Below, in pieces: positions 45,770 to 55,891 of a stretch of DNA of 64,000 nt. Each line of letters opens with the position of its first letter. The first letter of the stretch is position 1. The notes under the pieces are model-generated. The model made no database searches. It was not told the DNA's origin and was given only the letters and a program-made list of their open reading frames with translations. The stretch is from assembly GCA_964017145.1 (NCBI GenBank), contig OZ024850.1, forward strand, positions 3,507,457 through 3,571,456. The letters run 5' to 3'. The position numbers were made by a program, and so were the translations under genes. The DNA is from Agrocybe praecox. Its lineage: Eukaryota > Basidiomycota > Agaricomycetes > Agaricales > Agrocybaceae.

Positions 45770-48449
45770 ATTATTGTCTTCAACCGTCGTTTCAAGGTGA
45801 TCAAGTGTCTCCGTTCCACGGCTCCAGTTGGTAGTAGTGGGGTAATAGGTAGGTTCTGAACAGTCTAATCGCAGACCAAATCCAAGCCTTTATGTACCTA
45901 TCAAAACACGAGATAATCAACCATGCGGCACTTCCATATCTGTATCAGGCCTAGTACGGCCATGTGCACTATTACTCACCTTTAATGATCAAGAGTCAAT
46001 ATACGAGGCTATAATGAAATTACTTCTCCAGGATATGTGGATTATAAACGTTTGAGTAGGTGCGAATATGGGGAATGGAGGTGAAAGCTAGTGGTTGCTT
46101 ATTGACCAACCCTGCTATGCATGATCCGACCCCTGTACGGCTGTACGACGTAATGCCGAAATTCATGCCGACGCCTCGCCTTAGACGCGTGTTTTCTACG
46201 CTGGTAAGGGCCCTGCTTTTTATTATTATTTGGAATAAAAAGAGTGATCATGTAGAATAATAGGTTTCTGTGGGCGAGAAGGTCGTTAAATTGAGAAGAG
46301 AACAGCGTAGGTTGAATAATGGACGGATGTTCGCCCTACTGTGACGCGTCGGCCGAACGCTTAGCGCGCCTATCCGGCAAGCACGTGGGTTGTTCGTCTT
46401 ATCACAATCGTTTGAGAAGAATGAAGCTCCAGATAACAAGTTAGGATACATGCACGTGAGGTTTGGTTTCGCAGTGTGTGTTAGATAACACGCTTTTTTC
46501 TGCATGATCCTTGGTTTATAAATAATGTATGGTAGAACTAACTTTGAATTTGCCGCCTTTGTAGGACCAGTAGCCCAAAAGTAATACTATTTGATATCAA
46601 TAAGCGCTCGTTTGCGCTTCGAGTTTTAGTTTACACTCCTTTTTAACCCCAGAAAAACGCGTGCTTTGAGTCGATTCTTCATTCGTGCTTGAAAGCTTTC
46701 AGAACCCGTATTCCGCACAGAATAAAATATATATTATAGTGGGAAATAGAAGTGCGTGCGGGAGTTACAGATCATCGATCGGCGTGCCCTGTTGTGTGAC
46801 TGCATGTGCAATTAATGTCCTGGTATCTTATGACGGGGTGTGCTAACATAGGTGTATGAATGTCATTCACCTTGTTCCCATGGAATAGAGTATATCTCTA
46901 CCTGATCAACAAGTTCCACAACATGTTCACGCTAACGCCTGTTGTATGGTCCATCTCTCTGGTTAAATTTCTTTAAAATAGGCATGAATTGATGATTCCC
47001 CATCGTGGTCTCTTCGTGGCAAAGAAGTCTGAAGGTTTATATCTCGACGCGTTGATTATTCAAACAATCGTTACCACCCCACTTGCAGCTTCATAGTTTT
47101 GGGAATAGCTACGCGTACCTCCTGATTATCCCCATTTCTCATGACCACTGAATACCATTGACACATCATAGTATTTCTCGGAGAAGTGTAAGTCGCGTTT
47201 AGAATTATTAATTAAGTACCTCCCCGGAGCGATTATCTACGTTTAGGTATAGTTTCATAAATTGAATTGACGTGCGTGGGATTTCTGTGAGTCTACTGAG
47301 ATGCATGCCAGAGTCACATATATCACTCATGTAAAACTTCTGACCTACACTACACTGTCGTAGATATCTTGCTCGCTACCGCCGGTCTATATCATTACTT
47401 ACAAACGACGCGAGAACCCTTCTGAGATTAAGTTTATCTGTTCATTTCTTGCTTTCTCCTTGCTCCTAAATGTCAAGCCAGAAACAAAATCACTCCAGGT
47501 TCCAAGTCGTCGTACATCGCGCTTTCATATCTGGATTTAGCACCAGCGTGTTCTCTCCAGCACAGCAAGCGACTTTCGACGTTATGGACGTCTTCCCACT
47601 CGCCGGCCATCCAAATGGAGCACAAAGTGTGGTACGTCTATTTTATTGACCCCTTCCGGAGTATTCACCGCGATTTGGAGGGGCGATTTTGCCCCTCAGA
47701 TAATCCTAAACCGAACCAAGGAGCACACATATAACGGTGGTACCACCGAAGTCACCTGATATTGACTTTTATAATACTTCTAACCTTCAAATAAAGTACT
47801 GTAGTCGCCAATCTATAGTTCACTGGCGAGATTGAGACGAACGAGAATCTTTTCGAACTCCTGGATACTTGTGACTGGCGGGCCGTGACGGTTGTTAGTT
47901 ATTTTGTCTTATCTCATTTATCGGCCCGATTAAGTTACCGGTGGCCTGGCCAGCTCATGGATAAACAATGTTCAGGGAGCGACAAAGTCAACTTTAACCA
48001 TATATTCTCGTTCAACTTTGAAACTTGAAGCATCTGTATTTCGTAGCAAAGTTCAGCAAAATTCCCCAAAGTATCGGTATCCTTTGTTAGTATCTATTAC
48101 AAGGCCGGCAGTTGTGTATGCTACTTTGAACTCGACCGGCCGTTTTTATCACATTTATGTGCCAAGGAATTTGCCCTAAATGCCTTGTGATCGGCACCAT
48201 GATCATCGCAATCTGCAGATCGACTGTTTCGCGTGGCATAGCACGACCGAGATACCCGGAGTGCGCCAAGGGCCCGAGAAATTTTGAGTCCATAAATTCA
48301 AAATTTTCGAGCAAGCGATAACGAAAAAAGTGATCAAAGTACGGGGGACTGCCTACGATTCGTATGAGTGTCTACCTATTCCTTGTTAGCAATGGACGCC
48401 TCGGGCGCCTTTACTTACGTCTTCTTTCGTCCAACTGACCTCACGACCG
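45770..48449. other. intergenic, mostly empty
   Basis: There is no confident gene in this 2.7-kb stretch. One short frame at 47470-47646 starts MSSQKQNHSRFQVVVHRAF and ends after about 58 codons, with GTACGTC near the end as a possible donor. Downstream, 47826-47900 reads IETNENLFELLDTCDWRAVT, which faintly resembles an F-box segment. These may be pieces of a decayed gene but could not be connected. The rest is AT-rich unique sequence. Confidence 0.35.
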
Positions 48450-48602
48450 ATGAATACAATGGAACGCGGCTCCGCAATTTCACCAAATATGCAATCAATC
48501 GGTTACACATTCGGAGCTTGTAGCGCTACGATCTCCTGTCTCCGCAATTTTTATCCACTTCCTCCTTCCCTTCCTCTCCCCCCCACATTCGTTTGTATCA
48601 AT

Positions 48603-50729
48603 ATGTCGTCTGTTGACAACACCCTGGGAGCTGGATTTATTGGAGACATCATAGCATCCATGTACGCACCTCTGTTACGTGACGCTCCGCTGAAAATCCT
48701 CATTTCCATGCAGTCTTTTCGGCATTTCGTGCAGTCAGGCGTACTACTATTACCTGAACTATCCCAAGGATTGGACTTTCCAGAAAATTGCGGTCAGTAA
48801 CAAGCCAATGTAGAGACCTTCGCTCAAGTTCCATTTCCGTCCCAGGTCGCGGCCCTAATGTGCGTCGTCTCCTTTCGCGTTCTGAGAACCCCAGGCTTAC
48901 CTTCACTTTCATTTCGGCATAGGATACTCGATGCTATTCATCTAGCCATCACCACACATGCCATGTACTATCATCTCATTTCGATGCATGGGGAAGTATC
49001 CACAACGCTCAAAGTAGTATGGTGCGTTATGTCCCGTTGGCCACTACGCTTAGCCCCTTGAGATGGATTTAACTTGTTACTTGAAGGAGCCTCAAGGTAG
49101 GAGCGCCTCAATTGAGCGCTGCGCGATGTCGTGTTAACGCAATCTCCAAAACTCGCCCTTCAGCTTCAAATGGTTTTCAATGTATGTTTCCTTTTTCCAA
49201 TGCTACTTGGCGTTACCAATAAATTGTGATTTTGACTAGGTTGCTATTGTTGTTATCGTTCAGAGCTTGTATGCTCTTAGAGTTTGGAAACGCGAGTACC
49301 CTTTTTCAACTGTGTAGGACATCGTTAATTCTGGAGATCGCTAGTTGGTGGACATTTCGCTGGAGCCTGGCCTATTGTGTTTGTGGTGGTAAGAGCTAAA
49401 TGAGTGTCTTTTGTAAGCGAGAAATGTTTACTTGTGTCTTAGTTATTATTCGTCACAGCAGGGGCTGGTGAGTAACCTTGATTTAATTTACGAAGACCTG
49501 ACGCACTAATACCAAATACTTACCGCGCAGTGACCGGGATTAGTGAGTCAACGCCAAATCATCGTGTTAGCGTCATTCTAAATGTTATGTCCCAGTTTTG
49601 GTAGTAAAAGCGTAAGTGAACACGGCATGTTTCCTGATTATAATATTATAACTGAATTAAATTCGTCGGCAGGTACCAAATGAAGGACTGGAACGATCTT
49701 CACGATATCTCGGTGAGCACATAATATCTAAACAGGTTCGAGTATACGTCTTGATGCACTCTGCGGCATAAAGTGGACAATTTATTCGACATTCGCTATA
49801 GCCACTTCCATAGACATCGCTCTTGCGATTGCCATGTGCTATCATTTGAATAAAGCAAGGACGCCTTTCGCATTGTAAGTTGTGATCTACTACTCTGTAC
49901 TATGGTTCCATGATTCTTGACTGTCTTTGCTCAGAACCAATGGAAGGATAACCCTTGTGATGCACTACATCTTGATCTCTGGACTGCTGACTGGGTATGT
50001 AGTAATTAATTCCTATCATAACTTCCGCTTATCCATGAACTTCTAAGCGCCTGTTCATTGACTGTATTAATTACTGTACGTGTCGCGTCAATTATTTTCA
50101 CGCCCACACTGACCTTGTCATAGTACGCCGCGATGCCCTCAAATCTCATCTTCCTAGGGGTATCTTTCCTGCTGACCAAACGTACGTTCCTCTCCAATGT
50201 ATCTGAGCTGAGTTTTCTTACCTTTGTCTGGGTACATCTAGTATACGTAAACAGCTACTTGGCTATGTAAGCACACTTTATTTTGAAAAGCGTATACTCG
50301 CTCACCTAATATTTGCAGGTTAAACTCAAGGAGTCGCATGCGGGGTAGCAACAACAACTCGAGTGCCCACAATGGCGCGGGCTCGTTGATGAATATGCGC
50401 AAATTGAAAGGTCAAGTCGGCCACCACAGCACTCATGCCTCTCCCGAAGACCAGGTAACCGACATTCCTCTCGTATGAAATCCCATGAATGTTCTTAACA
50501 GTGATTGACATTCGCCGAATCTTCCAGGAATCCGTCACTGGGTATGCATTCACATCAAAAGTCGATTATCTATCCGCACACGAGTCCAGACCTGGCTCGG
50601 AAGTTGATAAGCCTATAGAAGGCGTGCGTTGCTTGTCAATTCTCCGTTATTCGGCGCTTTTTTATTGACGAATTACTTCAGATATTCGTGCATAAAACTC
50701 AACAGAGGCGCTTCGACGATGAGGTGTAG
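48603..50729 (+). CDS. DUF6534-type seven-helix membrane protein, intact copy
   Basis: This is a predicted polytopic membrane protein of a family expanded in mushroom-forming fungi; its function is unknown. ATG 48603 gives MSSVDNTLGAGFIGDIIAS. A 52-nt intron (48662-48713) joins to ILFGISCSQAYYYYLNYPKDW. Later exons give VAALMILDAIHLAITTHAMYY, WSLKLQMVFN, VAIVVIVQSLYALRVWKR, ESLVGGHFAGAWPIVFVV and VYVNSYLAMLNSRSRMRG. The tail continues ASPEDQ, then after an intron ESVTGYAFTSKVDYL. The last exon is RRFDDEV with the stop at 50729. The order of hydrophobic segments and the final soluble tail fit the family. The splice sites are shared with the broken copy at 20156-22251. I did not verify every intron, so a hidden lesion cannot be excluded. 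Confidence 0.75.
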
Positions 50730-51200
50730 ATGGTTGAACGTCTCAAAATTATTATTATTACTTTTATTGGAATTTACTGTTAGAGAATGACTTTGGCCAA
50801 CTATGGGCTGATAAGGTACAGTGTCATATTTGTAATATAGTATACACTTACGATTATGCTATAGCTTTTAACATAAACCAAGCCTGTACCGTGGGTTCCA
50901 TTTAGTAAAATCTCCCGCACGAGCGACTCTCCCAGCCTAAAAAGATTTATTCTCCCAGTGTATTTCTTGGACTTTCGGCGCTGCGTTCGTAATATTCTCG
51001 AGTCATTACTTACAAGGTGAGTTCTTTCGTCTCATTCACGATCTTAGAGAAATACGAAAAACCTCTTTTATCAACCAAAATGACATTGTTCGTATATTGT
51101 GAATTCGTGACTATAGTACTTGATCACCTACGTCCATCACTTCAAAAAATAATGATTCAGATGATTGGTGAAACGTCCGAGCTCGTACACTACATACAAT

Positions 51201-51413
51201 TTACAAACCCACAGGGCATACTTGGTTACGATTCGCACAAATGGGAGGCTCACATTCCCCGTCAGTGCAACACGCAGGCTCGGAGATCCGCTTGCTAGAC
51301 CCACACACAAGCATGTGGCAGTCTGTGTTGACTGTGCACTCTATTGCGGTGGAGAAATCGACTGTGTGGTGTATGAGAGAGGGCTGAGGTTGTTTTATCT
51401 GGATGCAGGCCAT
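51201..51413 (-). CDS. cysteine-rich small protein, possibly secreted
   Basis: This 70-residue frame has the same Cys pattern as the protein at 12339: CTVNTDCHMLVC, SEPACC, GECEPPIC and QVCPVGL. Unlike that gene, the N-terminus (MACIQIKQPQPSLIHH) is not hydrophobic. A signal peptide may therefore lie in a missed upstream exon, or its coding sequence may have decayed. The related broken gene at 17831 does have a hydrophobic leader at this place. The function is unknown. Confidence 0.4.
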   Translation of the reverse strand: MACIQIKQPQPSLIHHTVDFSTAIECTVNTDCHMLVCGSSKRISEPACCTDGECEPPICANRNQVCPVGL

Positions 51414-51680
51414 CCTACTGGTGGTTTAATAGGTGGATTTCAGTAATATGGTATCTTCATAGAGCTTTCCTCGCGATGATGGAAGATTGATCATTAACAA
51501 CATGTGGACGGAAAAGTAAATTAATTATCTATATCATCGCTCCTCTGGTATCCCCCTGAGAGGAGGTCACATCTAAGAACGAATTTTACGACCAATGTCT
51601 GCAGTGGCGGATGCCCTCCGGGATGCATATTAACCTACGTAATAGCTAAAACCCCGCTAGGAAGGGCTTTCTGCACTGTG

Positions 51681-52270
51681 AACCCCGAGCCCGGGTAAAT
51701 GTACCATGTAATAGGGTAGAAAAAGAAAAAGACCATGTTAACGAGCTCATAAATGGCAATCGTTCATTTTTTGTCACACCTAGGTATTAATACCATATAT
51801 TTACCAGTGGAAAGTTAAACTAAGTAAAATATCCCGGAAAACGCGGCAGGGGTAATATGCACAGTTTGACGAAGCATTTTAACCCCATTCAAAACGGGTG
51901 AAATTCTAGTAAAAATAATACCTGGTAAGAAGTTGCGTTTAGCGGGTCATTTCGTCAAGTATTTAGTACTCTATGAAGCAGAGCATTTTACCACGTAAAA
52001 CCATCCAAAATAGAAAGGAAACCGTGTTATATTATTGCCGGAATATCAAGGTAAAAACACTAAGTACAACAGGCCTAAAAAACCACGAAAATCGGGACAA
52101 TATATTGAAGGGTATTTTACACCGGTTTACCGGCCGACCCTCAGAGGGCACAATAGCCAGGGAAATCGAGGCCGAAATCAAGCCGAAACATCAAGGCAAT
52201 TTCAGCGCAGGAATCTGGAGAGTTGAGATACACGGACAAATGAAAACCCAAATAGGGAGGCTGTTATTGA
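51681..52270. other. unique sequence just inside the retroelement stack
   Basis: This is the innermost sequence before the first telomere-type junction at 52271. It is AT-rich with scattered TACC/GGTA words. A plus-strand open frame at 51973-52347 runs into the stack and has no domain, so I do not annotate it. This stretch may mark a former chromosome end onto which the units were added. Confidence 0.4.
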
Positions 52271-52314
52271 GGGTTAGGGTTGGTCGAACGAAGCGCCGAA
52301 GTGAGGCCGTAGGG
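52271..52314 (-). repeat. innermost unit: 32-bp element 3' end with telomere-type junctions
   Basis: GAGGGTTAGGGT (52269-52280) joins to TGGTCGAACGAAGCGCCGAAG, a slightly diverged element 3' end. The unit is cut at CCGTAG (52312) and the next unit begins directly after GG. It is the shortest unit, an extreme 5' truncation. Confidence 0.7.
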
Positions 52315-52479
52315 TTGTTCGAACGAAGCGCCGAAGTGAGGCCGTAGGCCGAACGAAGGTGCTGAGTGAGAAAGGACAAAGGTGTAGTAGGGAATTCTAC
52401 TGCACGACCTTTTCGCTTTTATAGCTCTTCAGGTCCTATATTTCTCTATAGCTAGATCGGTTAGATCTGGGGTTAGGGG
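52315..52479 (-). repeat. 153-bp 5'-truncated unit with hammerhead, then telomere-type junction
   Basis: The sequence runs from TTGTTCGAACG to GTTAGATCT, matching the first 153 bp of the full unit at 54621. It ends in GGGGTTAGGGG (52469-52479), telomere-type sequence marking a former end. Confidence 0.75.
52373..52437 (-). ncRNA. hammerhead-type ribozyme, unit 2
   Basis: On the minus strand the core is CTGAAGA, a 3-bp stem II (GCT/AGC with an ATAAA loop), GAAA, then a hairpin stem III closed by AAGGT/ACCTT. The predicted cut is just before GTCC, which pairs with GGAC before the core (stem I). The layout is the same as in the units at 54203, 54679, 59739, 60219 and 60489. Confidence 0.65.
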
Positions 52480-52532
52480 AGCGAAGCGCCGAAGGTGCTG
52501 AGCGATAGGGTTGCAGGGTGAGGGTGATGGGT

Positions 52533-52611
52533 GAAAGTAGCTGAATAGCTTGGGAGTTTTCTCCAAGCCAGCTATTTCGCCTTTATAGGCTCATCAGCAG
52601 CTATTACTTTC
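52533..52611 (-). ncRNA. hammerhead ribozyme of the diverged unit
   Basis: This is the clearest ribozyme of the window. On the minus strand stem I is TAGCTG with CAGCTA, extended after a bulge by GAAAG/CTTTC. The core is CTGATGA. Stem II is GCC-TATAAA-GGC, followed by GAAA. Stem III opens with ATAGCT/AGCTAT, with a further CTTGGAG/CTCCCAAG hairpin. The nucleotides before the predicted cut read ATT, which fits the NUH rule. Cleavage would fall between 52544 and 52543. All invariant core positions are present. Confidence 0.85.
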
Positions 52612-53196
52612 AAGATATTATTACCTTATCTAAGCGATCTGAGTAAGAGTCGCGATTCGCTTAGTAAATCTGATCGGTTTATCGTTAGTAATCTAGGCGA
52701 TGACTTTGTAATCATATGCGCGGGTCTTCGGGCATCTTACTAAGGCCGATCTAGCCTGTTAGTCATCGTCGTGGTATCGATTACCAATAACGAGTCATAT
52801 TGAATATATCTGTGTCGATCTGATCGCTCCGTGTTCGATATGTCGATGATCTGACAGAAAACTTGATTAGTCATCAGATAAAAATAGCTGCTTACCAATT
52901 TCCTAAGTCCCGGTGTGCTACTTGCACTTCCAGTTAAACCAGCGTTTATTACTGAGCCGGTCCGGAGTTAATTCCAGTCCAGCGGTTTATTACTAGCGGC
53001 CCGGTCACACGTTGGCATCAAATACACCAGGCGACGGAGTATGTTACTCCTTTCGGTTAAGGTTTGGGTTAGAGGTTAGCTATTATAGATCAATATGGAG
53101 TTTGTTAGTCGATATCGTGACTATGTAACTCGTTAAGCACTTACGGTTAGGGTTTGGGTTAGATTGCACTACCGTAAGTAGTATGTATTGCTTAAT

Positions 53197-54134
53197 TCAC
53201 CGATTGTGAGATTTTCCGGTTCTGCCGAATTCTGGATGTTCCTCGTCGTCCGACGAACTGCGATGATGTAGTATAATTTCTTCGTCCGATTGATCGTCGA
53301 AGACTTGTGCGGCGGCTCTGTCAGCATCAAGTAAGTTATCTAAAGCATCGTTTTGAAACTTTGGAACGACACCACCTTCTTGGGCGATGGCTTCATCCAG
53401 TTTACGAAATACAGTTTTCTTCCAATTATTTGCAAGGTCGAATAGATTAGTGTTGCGTTTACGACTCACTATCCATCGACTTCCGAGTAGTCCGATTTTA
53501 CGTAGATCAGGGACAAACATTTCTTCGCCGTCGTTTCCACGAACTACTGCGTACAGGTCCGCTTTCACGTCGGTTATGTCATGTTCATCGTCCAAGCTTT
53601 CGTAAGGGAAAGGACGGGCAGCATTAATTCCATAACGGCCCTCTTCAGCGCGAGTGTACCACTCCGCCCAATACTCGGTAACGGTTTTTCCAAGTTCAGC
53701 AGCTGAGAACCAGTTCCATACGTCATCGAAGCGAGATTTAAGTACAAGAACGTCTTCGTCATGCTCACGAATGCGTTGTGCAAAACGCTTTTCCCAGCGT
53801 TCTTGTACGTTCTTCTTACACCAAGCGGCGACAAGTTTTTCGGGATAGCCGCGCTGAATATAGAGAGCGTTAAGGTCTCTAATTGCTCCTATGTAGATAT
53901 CTTTGTTGCTACATAGCACGGCTAATCGAGAGCATTCACCAATATAGACGCCACGTTTGACGTCGATAGGATGGTGAGATACCCATGGAACTCGTTCTCG
54001 GTTGTTTCCGGCTTTGACGAATGGTCTCCATTCGAGTTTTCCAGACTCATAGAATAGATACGCATCGCGAAATTGACATCCTTTGTCGGAAACAGCCCAT
54101 TCAATTACACATTCATCGAATTTGACTCGTTCTT
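53197..54134 (-). pseudogene. C-terminal fragment of a Penelope-type RT (diverged lineage)
   Basis: The frame is open from the truncation point at 54134 to the stop at 53197 (about 310 codons). It aligns with the end of the full-length RT: VIEW, then RERVPW and SHHPIDVKRG (RERVPF/SHHPYDVKRG in the other), RLAVLCSNK, LYIQRGYP, then WIVSRKRNTNLFDLANNWK. The catalytic palm, including the YxDD box, is missing, so it cannot be active. The tail is Asp/Ser/Glu-rich and lineage specific. It has no start codon of its own and is a 5'-truncated copy. Confidence 0.8.
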
Positions 54135-54620
54135 GGGGTTAGGGTTGTTCGAACGAAGCGCCGAAGTGAGGCCGTAGGCCGAACGAAGGTGCTGAGTGAG
54201 AAAGGACAAAGGTGTAGTAGGGAATTCTACTGCACGACCTTTTCGCTTTTATAGCTCTTCAGGTCCTATATTTCTCTATAGCTAGATCGGTTAGATCTGT
54301 TAACCATCGCGCTTACCGATCTCATTGGTAAGTCTGATTACGATGTTCTATAACAGTTAGTAGCTGTGAAGTCTTACATCCTGCGGGATCGCTGACGAAT
54401 CGCGGCCAGAAGCACAGCAATCAGTCAGCGAAAACGCCGCAGTATCAGTAAGCTGTCAGTTCCAGCGACAACGACCAAAGTAGATCGATGGATATAAATA
54501 CTTAGCGTAGTGGCCTAATGCGGAAGGTAAGGGATCACGTGATGATGGGCGCTTGTTACGTGCTTATGTAATCCACATTATAGCGCCAACTCGACGCTAT
54601 TATTATACCTATGCTTAGGT
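54135..54620 (-). repeat. solo long-terminal-like unit of about 470 bp between telomere-type junctions
   Basis: GGGGTTAGGGTT at 54135-54146 leads into the unit 54145-54615. It ends at TACCTATGCT, followed by TAGG. The unit at 59681-60150 and the first 470 bp of the full unit at 54621 stop at the same place, so this is a natural boundary (a pLTR-like module) rather than a random truncation. It is somewhat diverged from the others. Confidence 0.7.
54203..54267 (-). ncRNA. hammerhead-type ribozyme, unit 4
   Basis: It has the same core and pairing as described for 52373-52437: CTGAAGA, GCT-ATAAA-AGC, GAAA, AAGGT/ACCTT and a GGAC/GTCC stem I. The predicted cut follows ACCTTT. Confidence 0.65.
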
Positions 54621-54678
54621 TTGTTCGAACGAAGCGCCGAAGTGAGGCCGTAGGCCGAACGAAGGTGCTGAGTGAGAA

Positions 54679-54743
54679 AGGACGAAGGTGTAGTAGGGAA
54701 TTCTACTGCACGACCTTTTCGCTTTTATAGCTCTTCAGGTCCT
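54679..54743 (-). ncRNA. hammerhead-type ribozyme of the full-length element
   Basis: On the minus strand, AGGAC precedes CTGAAGA. GCT-ATAAA-AGC forms stem II and is followed by GAAA. AAGGT...ACCTT closes stem III around GCAGTAG/CTACTAC. The predicted cut lies between 54684 (C) and 54683, and GTCCT pairs back with AGGAC (stem I). Stem II is short and one C-A mismatch lies in stem III, so activity is likely but unproven. Confidence 0.7.
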
Positions 54744-55089
54744 ATTTTTCTCTATAGCTAGATCGGTTAGATCTGTTAACCATCGCGCTTACCGATCTCA
54801 TTGGTAAGTCTGATTACGATGTTCTATAACAATTAGTAGCTGTGAAGTCTTACGTCCCGCGGGATCGCTGACCAATGATCGGCCAGAAGCACGATATCAA
54901 TCAGCGAAACGCCGCAGTATCAGTAAGCTGTCACTTCCAGCGACAACGACCAAAGTAGATCGATGGATATAAATACTTAGCGTAGTGGCCAAATGCGGAA
55001 GGTAAGGGATTACGTAATGATGGGCGCTTGTTACACGCTTATGTAATCCGCAGTATAGCGCCAACTCGACGCTATTATTATACCTACGC

Positions 55090-55891
55090 TTAGGTTAGGT
55101 TCGGGTTAGAGGTTAGGCTGCCGAACCGATCGTTAAGTAGTTAGCTACTGTATTCCCGATTAAGGGATCGACTTACGTTAGAGTTAGAGTTAGGTAAGCG
55201 TTTTACCGGTAGATTAGATTTCTTTAACTCGAACTTGTTATGTTCAGACTGGATTTGCTAAGGCTATAATCAATAAAGATAACCAGTCAATTACGAAAGT
55301 CCATTTGTTATATAATTAAATAACTTAGGGTTTTATTTGTTAAACGCAAAGGGCGTTACTAGGATAATGTTAGACTCGACGACGAGATGCGTGCATCAAT
55401 CAAGTGTTTGTTGCGGCTAAAAGCAACTAACTACCCAAGCCGAAGCAAGGGCTAACGTTCGTTCAAGGCTTTGGGCAAAGGGACCACCGAGGCCGGTCGT
55501 AACCAGCCAAGCTTATACCTGCTATCTGTCGCGGGTTCTGCACAAGGTCAGGTAGCGTCTCGCATTATCTCGCGATTAACCGCAATCCTTCCCCGACACA
55601 AGGCATGGCCTTTGAGTGGTTTGCTTTGGGCACAAGCGCTACTAGTCTATGCCGTTGGTTGTCTTTGGCCAATTGAATCGGCTACCAAGCAGCTACATAG
55701 TCTATGCAATGGGTGAATATCGTAAGGCATGAATACCGAACAATTTAGACACGTCGCGCGTACTCGAGATCGATCCGAATCAATCTGAAGTCGTTCTACA
55801 GTTTTATTACACCACACGTTCGACCACCGCCGTCGCCTTCCGAGTTCTTACGGGATCGGGGAAACAGTCGTATCTAGTAGCACAGTTTTTA
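55090..55891 (-). other. 3' untranslated region of the full-length element
   Basis: This lies between the RT stop codon and the pLTR-like module. It starts (left end) with degenerate telomere-like words TAGGTTAGGTTCGGGTTAGAGGTTAGG (55091-55117) and has GTTAGAGTTAGAGTTAGG near 55178. An antisense open frame at 55471-55716 repeats in the terminal unit only because the two units are nearly identical; I do not regard it as a gene. Confidence 0.6.

Larger units (their letters stand above)
48450..51680. repeat. right arm of the inverted segmental duplication
   Basis: Mirrored relative to the left arm (17630-22420), this contains the intact DUF6534 gene, its 3' flank to about 50870, then the cysteine-rich ORF and flanking sequence to 51680. 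The AGCTAAAACCCCGCTAGGAAGGGCTTT stretch near 51648-51672 is the complement of 17637-17663. Between 50870 and 51200 I see no similarity to the left arm. Confidence 0.75.
52480..54134 (-). mobile_element. diverged Penelope-like unit, 5'-truncated inside the RT gene
   Basis: This unit of about 1655 bp belongs to a second, clearly diverged lineage. Its 3' end (AGCGAAGCGCCGAAGGTGCTGAGCGA) keeps similarity to the common unit, but the ribozyme, UTR and RT sequence differ. The element 5' side is cut at 54134, inside the RT thumb region, and is followed by GGGGTTAGGGTT. Degenerate telomere-like words occur within it near 53056-53079 and 53146-53168. Confidence 0.75.

Noticed and set aside
47470..47646. 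Short plus-strand ORF MSSQKQNHSRFQVVV
   Set aside because: About 58 codons with no convincing downstream exon; it may be a gene remnant but cannot be supported.
51973..52347. 124-codon plus-strand ORF running into the retroelement stack
   Set aside because: It crosses a telomere-type junction and the repeat 3' end, so the open frame is accidental.
55471..55716. 81-codon plus-strand frame repeated exactly at 61281-61526
   Set aside because: It starts at TTG, lies antisense in the element 3' UTR and is identical in both places only because the two units are recent copies.
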